Below, in pieces: positions 62,481 through 64,000 of a DNA stretch of 64,000 bases; the first letter of the stretch is position 1, and every line of letters starts with the position of its first letter. This DNA is from Mesocentrotus franciscanus (taxonomy: Eukaryota > Echinodermata > Echinoidea > Camarodonta > Strongylocentrotidae), in assembly GCA_037976565.1 (NCBI GenBank), contig CP137682.1, positions 24,451,973 through 24,515,972 of the forward strand, given 5' to 3'. The notes below the pieces were generated by a model. That model was given only the letters and a program-made list of their open reading frames with translations. It was not told the DNA's origin and searched no databases. Position numbers and translations under genes: made by a program.

Positions 62481-62705
62481 CTTTGATGTTGATGCCTCAG
62501 TGGCCATCGTTGAGTAGAACTCATCACTCAGCTTCACACTGTCCAGATTCAGTGATCGAAGATTTGGCATGAAGCAGAGGCCTTTCGTAATGAGAGGATG
62601 CAGCAGAACCCAGATCTGCCGTCTTGTGCTTTAGCTCCTCAATCTGGTGATGTGACAGGACAGGTTAAAAAGAGTGAAAAGTTTCATCAAGTATAGACGA
62701 CATGT
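62481..62705 (-). pseudogene. Array LRR exon copy 48, nonsense plus frameshift
   Basis: TAA at 62665-62667 and a 2-nt loss near 62587. Paralogue of copy 34, which has the stop only; so the stop came first. Confidence 0.75.
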
Positions 62706-63226
62706 CTAATTTAAATATTCACTGTTGTCATTAATTTAACTTCATTTACAACTACTTAGGCTTTTAAAGCAAGGGAAAGAAGAGGGAAAGAGAGAGTGTG
62801 AGAGAGAGAGAGAGACCGGGACAGACCCAGAGACATAATGAGAGACGGAGAGAGATAGAGAGAAAAAATCCGAAGTGGATGTGGTAAGAGCAAAGAGAGG
62901 CAAGATGAAATTTTCTGCAACTACTGACAAAATGTAAATAATTTCCAAATGTAGAACGCGAACTACTATTTATAGGATACATGCTTTTAAAACACGCTTT
63001 TATATGAATCTATATCATTATGACACCGTATTTCATATTATTCATGTGATTTATTACCTTGTCAGCATGGCCAAACTATTTATAATACTGATAAGTGCGT
63101 GCTCGTAACTGATGAAAATAAATTATGTCTTTTAAAAAAGGGTGAAAATCAGTTACCCCATAAGTTGAGTTTGAAGAATGCAAAACTTGCACAAATCGTT
63201 TCCAATAGAAATCGTGTTTGGTATAC

Positions 63227-63453
63227 CTTTGATCTTGGTGCCTCAGAGGCCATCGTTGAGTAGAACTCATCACTCAGTTTCACATCGTCCAGATTCAGTG
63301 ATCGAAGATTTGTCATAGAGCAGAGACCTTTCGCGTAATGAGAGGATGCATCAGAACCCAGATCTGCCGTCTCGTGCGTTAGCTCCTCAATCTGGTGATG
63401 TGACAGGACAGGTTGAATAGAGTGAATAGTATTATCAAATATAGTCGAAATGT
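63227..63453 (-). CDS. Array LRR exon copy 49 (open, no Met)
   Basis: Paralogue of copy 38 (ATT at Met, THET / GSDAS, NLDDV). EAPRSK replaces EASRSK. The right-most, hence 5'-most, exon in the window. Confidence 0.58.
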
Positions 63454-64000
63454 CTAATTTAAATATTTTCCATTGTCATTGATATAACATCATTTACCTC
63501 TACTTAGACTTGGAATGCAGGGGAAAGAGATAGACATGAGAGACACAGAGAGAGAGAGAGACAGGGACAGGGCCAGATACATAATGAAATACAGAGAGAT
63601 ATAGAGAGAAAAAACCAGAGAGAAATGGGTGTCGTAAGAGCAGAGAAAGACGAGATGAAGAAAGACAAAGAAATCTGATTAATTATAGATAATTAGAAAA
63701 GAGAGACCGTGTATGTTCAAGCAGAATAAAAGTGTTATATCCGTCTATTTACAATGCACATGTACAATTAATTTCCTGCGACTATTGGAACACTATAAGT
63801 AATTTATTGTTTAAAATGTGACATACTTTTTATAGGATAAGTACTTTTATACACGCTTTTTTATGAATCTATATCATTATGACACCAAAGTTCATTCTAA
63901 ACCATGATTTGTTTCCTTGTCAGCATGGCCAAACTGTGTATCATATTGATATGAGAGTGCTCTTGACTCATGTTTAAAATTGATTTCTTTTTAAAATGTG
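63454..64000 (-). repeat. Array unit continuing beyond the right edge
   Basis: Acceptor region, GA tract (about 63520-63610) and intron boxes of the next unit. The sequence parallels 53922-54460, so a copy-39-like exon is expected just outside the window. Confidence 0.75.

Larger units (their letters stand above)
5045..64000 (-). repeat. Tandem array of LRR exon-plus-intron units (49 exon copies)
   Basis: A 0.8-0.95 kb unit recurs to the right edge, all in one orientation, with interruptions between 5.9 and 17.2 kb. Left to right on the + strand a unit holds the exon (227 nt); a 45-70 nt acceptor region; a GA-rich tract of about 60-130 nt (CT-rich on the transcribed strand); then about 450 nt of AT-rich intron with conserved boxes, e.g. 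GACCGTGTCTGTTCAAGCAG and CCTTGTCAGCATGGCC; then GTATAC, the reverse complement of the next donor, where its G is the + strand C. The left edge is degenerate: unit sequence is recognisable from about 5045, for example CTATATCATTATGACAC near 5100. The array continues past the window. Many short open frames in the GA tracts (runs of Ser-Leu, Ile-Tyr) are spurious. Confidence 0.9.

Noticed and set aside
5581..63453. Each copy as a separate small gene starting at MSSILDN
   Set aside because: Many copies lack the ATG, all end at a conserved donor, and frames past the donor stop at different, unrelated places.
5581..63453. Copies spliced in series to make a long LRR protein
   Set aside because: The 227-nt length breaks the frame when copies are joined; a different acceptor would run into in-frame stops (TAG or TGA) in many copies.
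15473..63610. Many open frames rich in Ser-Leu runs (and Ile-Tyr runs near 35.2, 38.0, 41.6 and 46.1 kb)
   Set aside because: They are translations of (CT)n and (AT)n tracts; composition alone explains them.
5045..64000. CRISPR-like or bacterial repeat array
   Set aside because: Units are about 0.9 kb with splice sites and SINE/LINE/MITE insertions; this is a eukaryotic genome.

Overview
Eukaryotic, AT-rich, repeat-dense DNA with split coding regions. An echinoderm, most likely a sea urchin, is the best guess. The reasons are leucine-rich-repeat (LRR) exons resembling the C-terminal LRR region of the large echinoid NLR (NACHT-LRR) family, an I/Nimb/Jockey-like LINE, a tRNA-derived SINE and several marine-invertebrate-type MITEs. 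The species assignment is inference; no database was searched.

Layout, + strand coordinates. 1-900: no gene seen. 922-2605: two unique LRR exons on the minus strand, the 3' part of one gene. 2606-5044: non-coding, with a large foldback element (3451-4012) and a GA-rich tract. About 5045 to the right edge: a tandem array of one minus-strand LRR exon with its flanking intron, about 0.8-0.95 kb per unit. I place 49 exon copies: 47 near full length (mostly exactly 227 nt) and 2 truncated. By reading, 30 copies are open across the whole exon and 19 are damaged by stop, frameshift or truncation. Between copies 1 and 2 the array is interrupted by a decayed LINE (about 7080-12758), dispersed repeats and unassigned DNA. 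Between copies 2 and 3 lies a 151-bp satellite (15693-16796).

The array has several levels: single units; higher-order blocks of 2.6, 2.8, 3.6, 4.0 and 4.5 kb that differ by whole exon units; and a paralogous pair of about 6 kb (48.4-54.5 kb and 59.7-64 kb). Transposons that landed in one unit (a 157-bp MITE, a 1.05-kb composite B+C insertion) were copied with it.

Gene model (inference): transcription runs right to left. The 5' exons lie beyond 64 kb, then comes the array, then exon 2605-2476, then exon 1279-922. The array exon ends at a codon boundary and joins in frame to the exon at 2605. With the acceptor AG|AC the exon is 227 nt, so it enters in phase 1 and leaves in phase 0. Splicing two copies in series would break the frame. 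This is the arithmetic expected if one copy is chosen per transcript, as in the Dscam exon clusters. Variation between copies sits mainly in two short windows, one of them the predicted exposed face of an LRR beta-strand. A diversity-generating exon array for an immune-type receptor is the most interesting reading; a decaying exon-bearing satellite is the main alternative. RNA data would decide.
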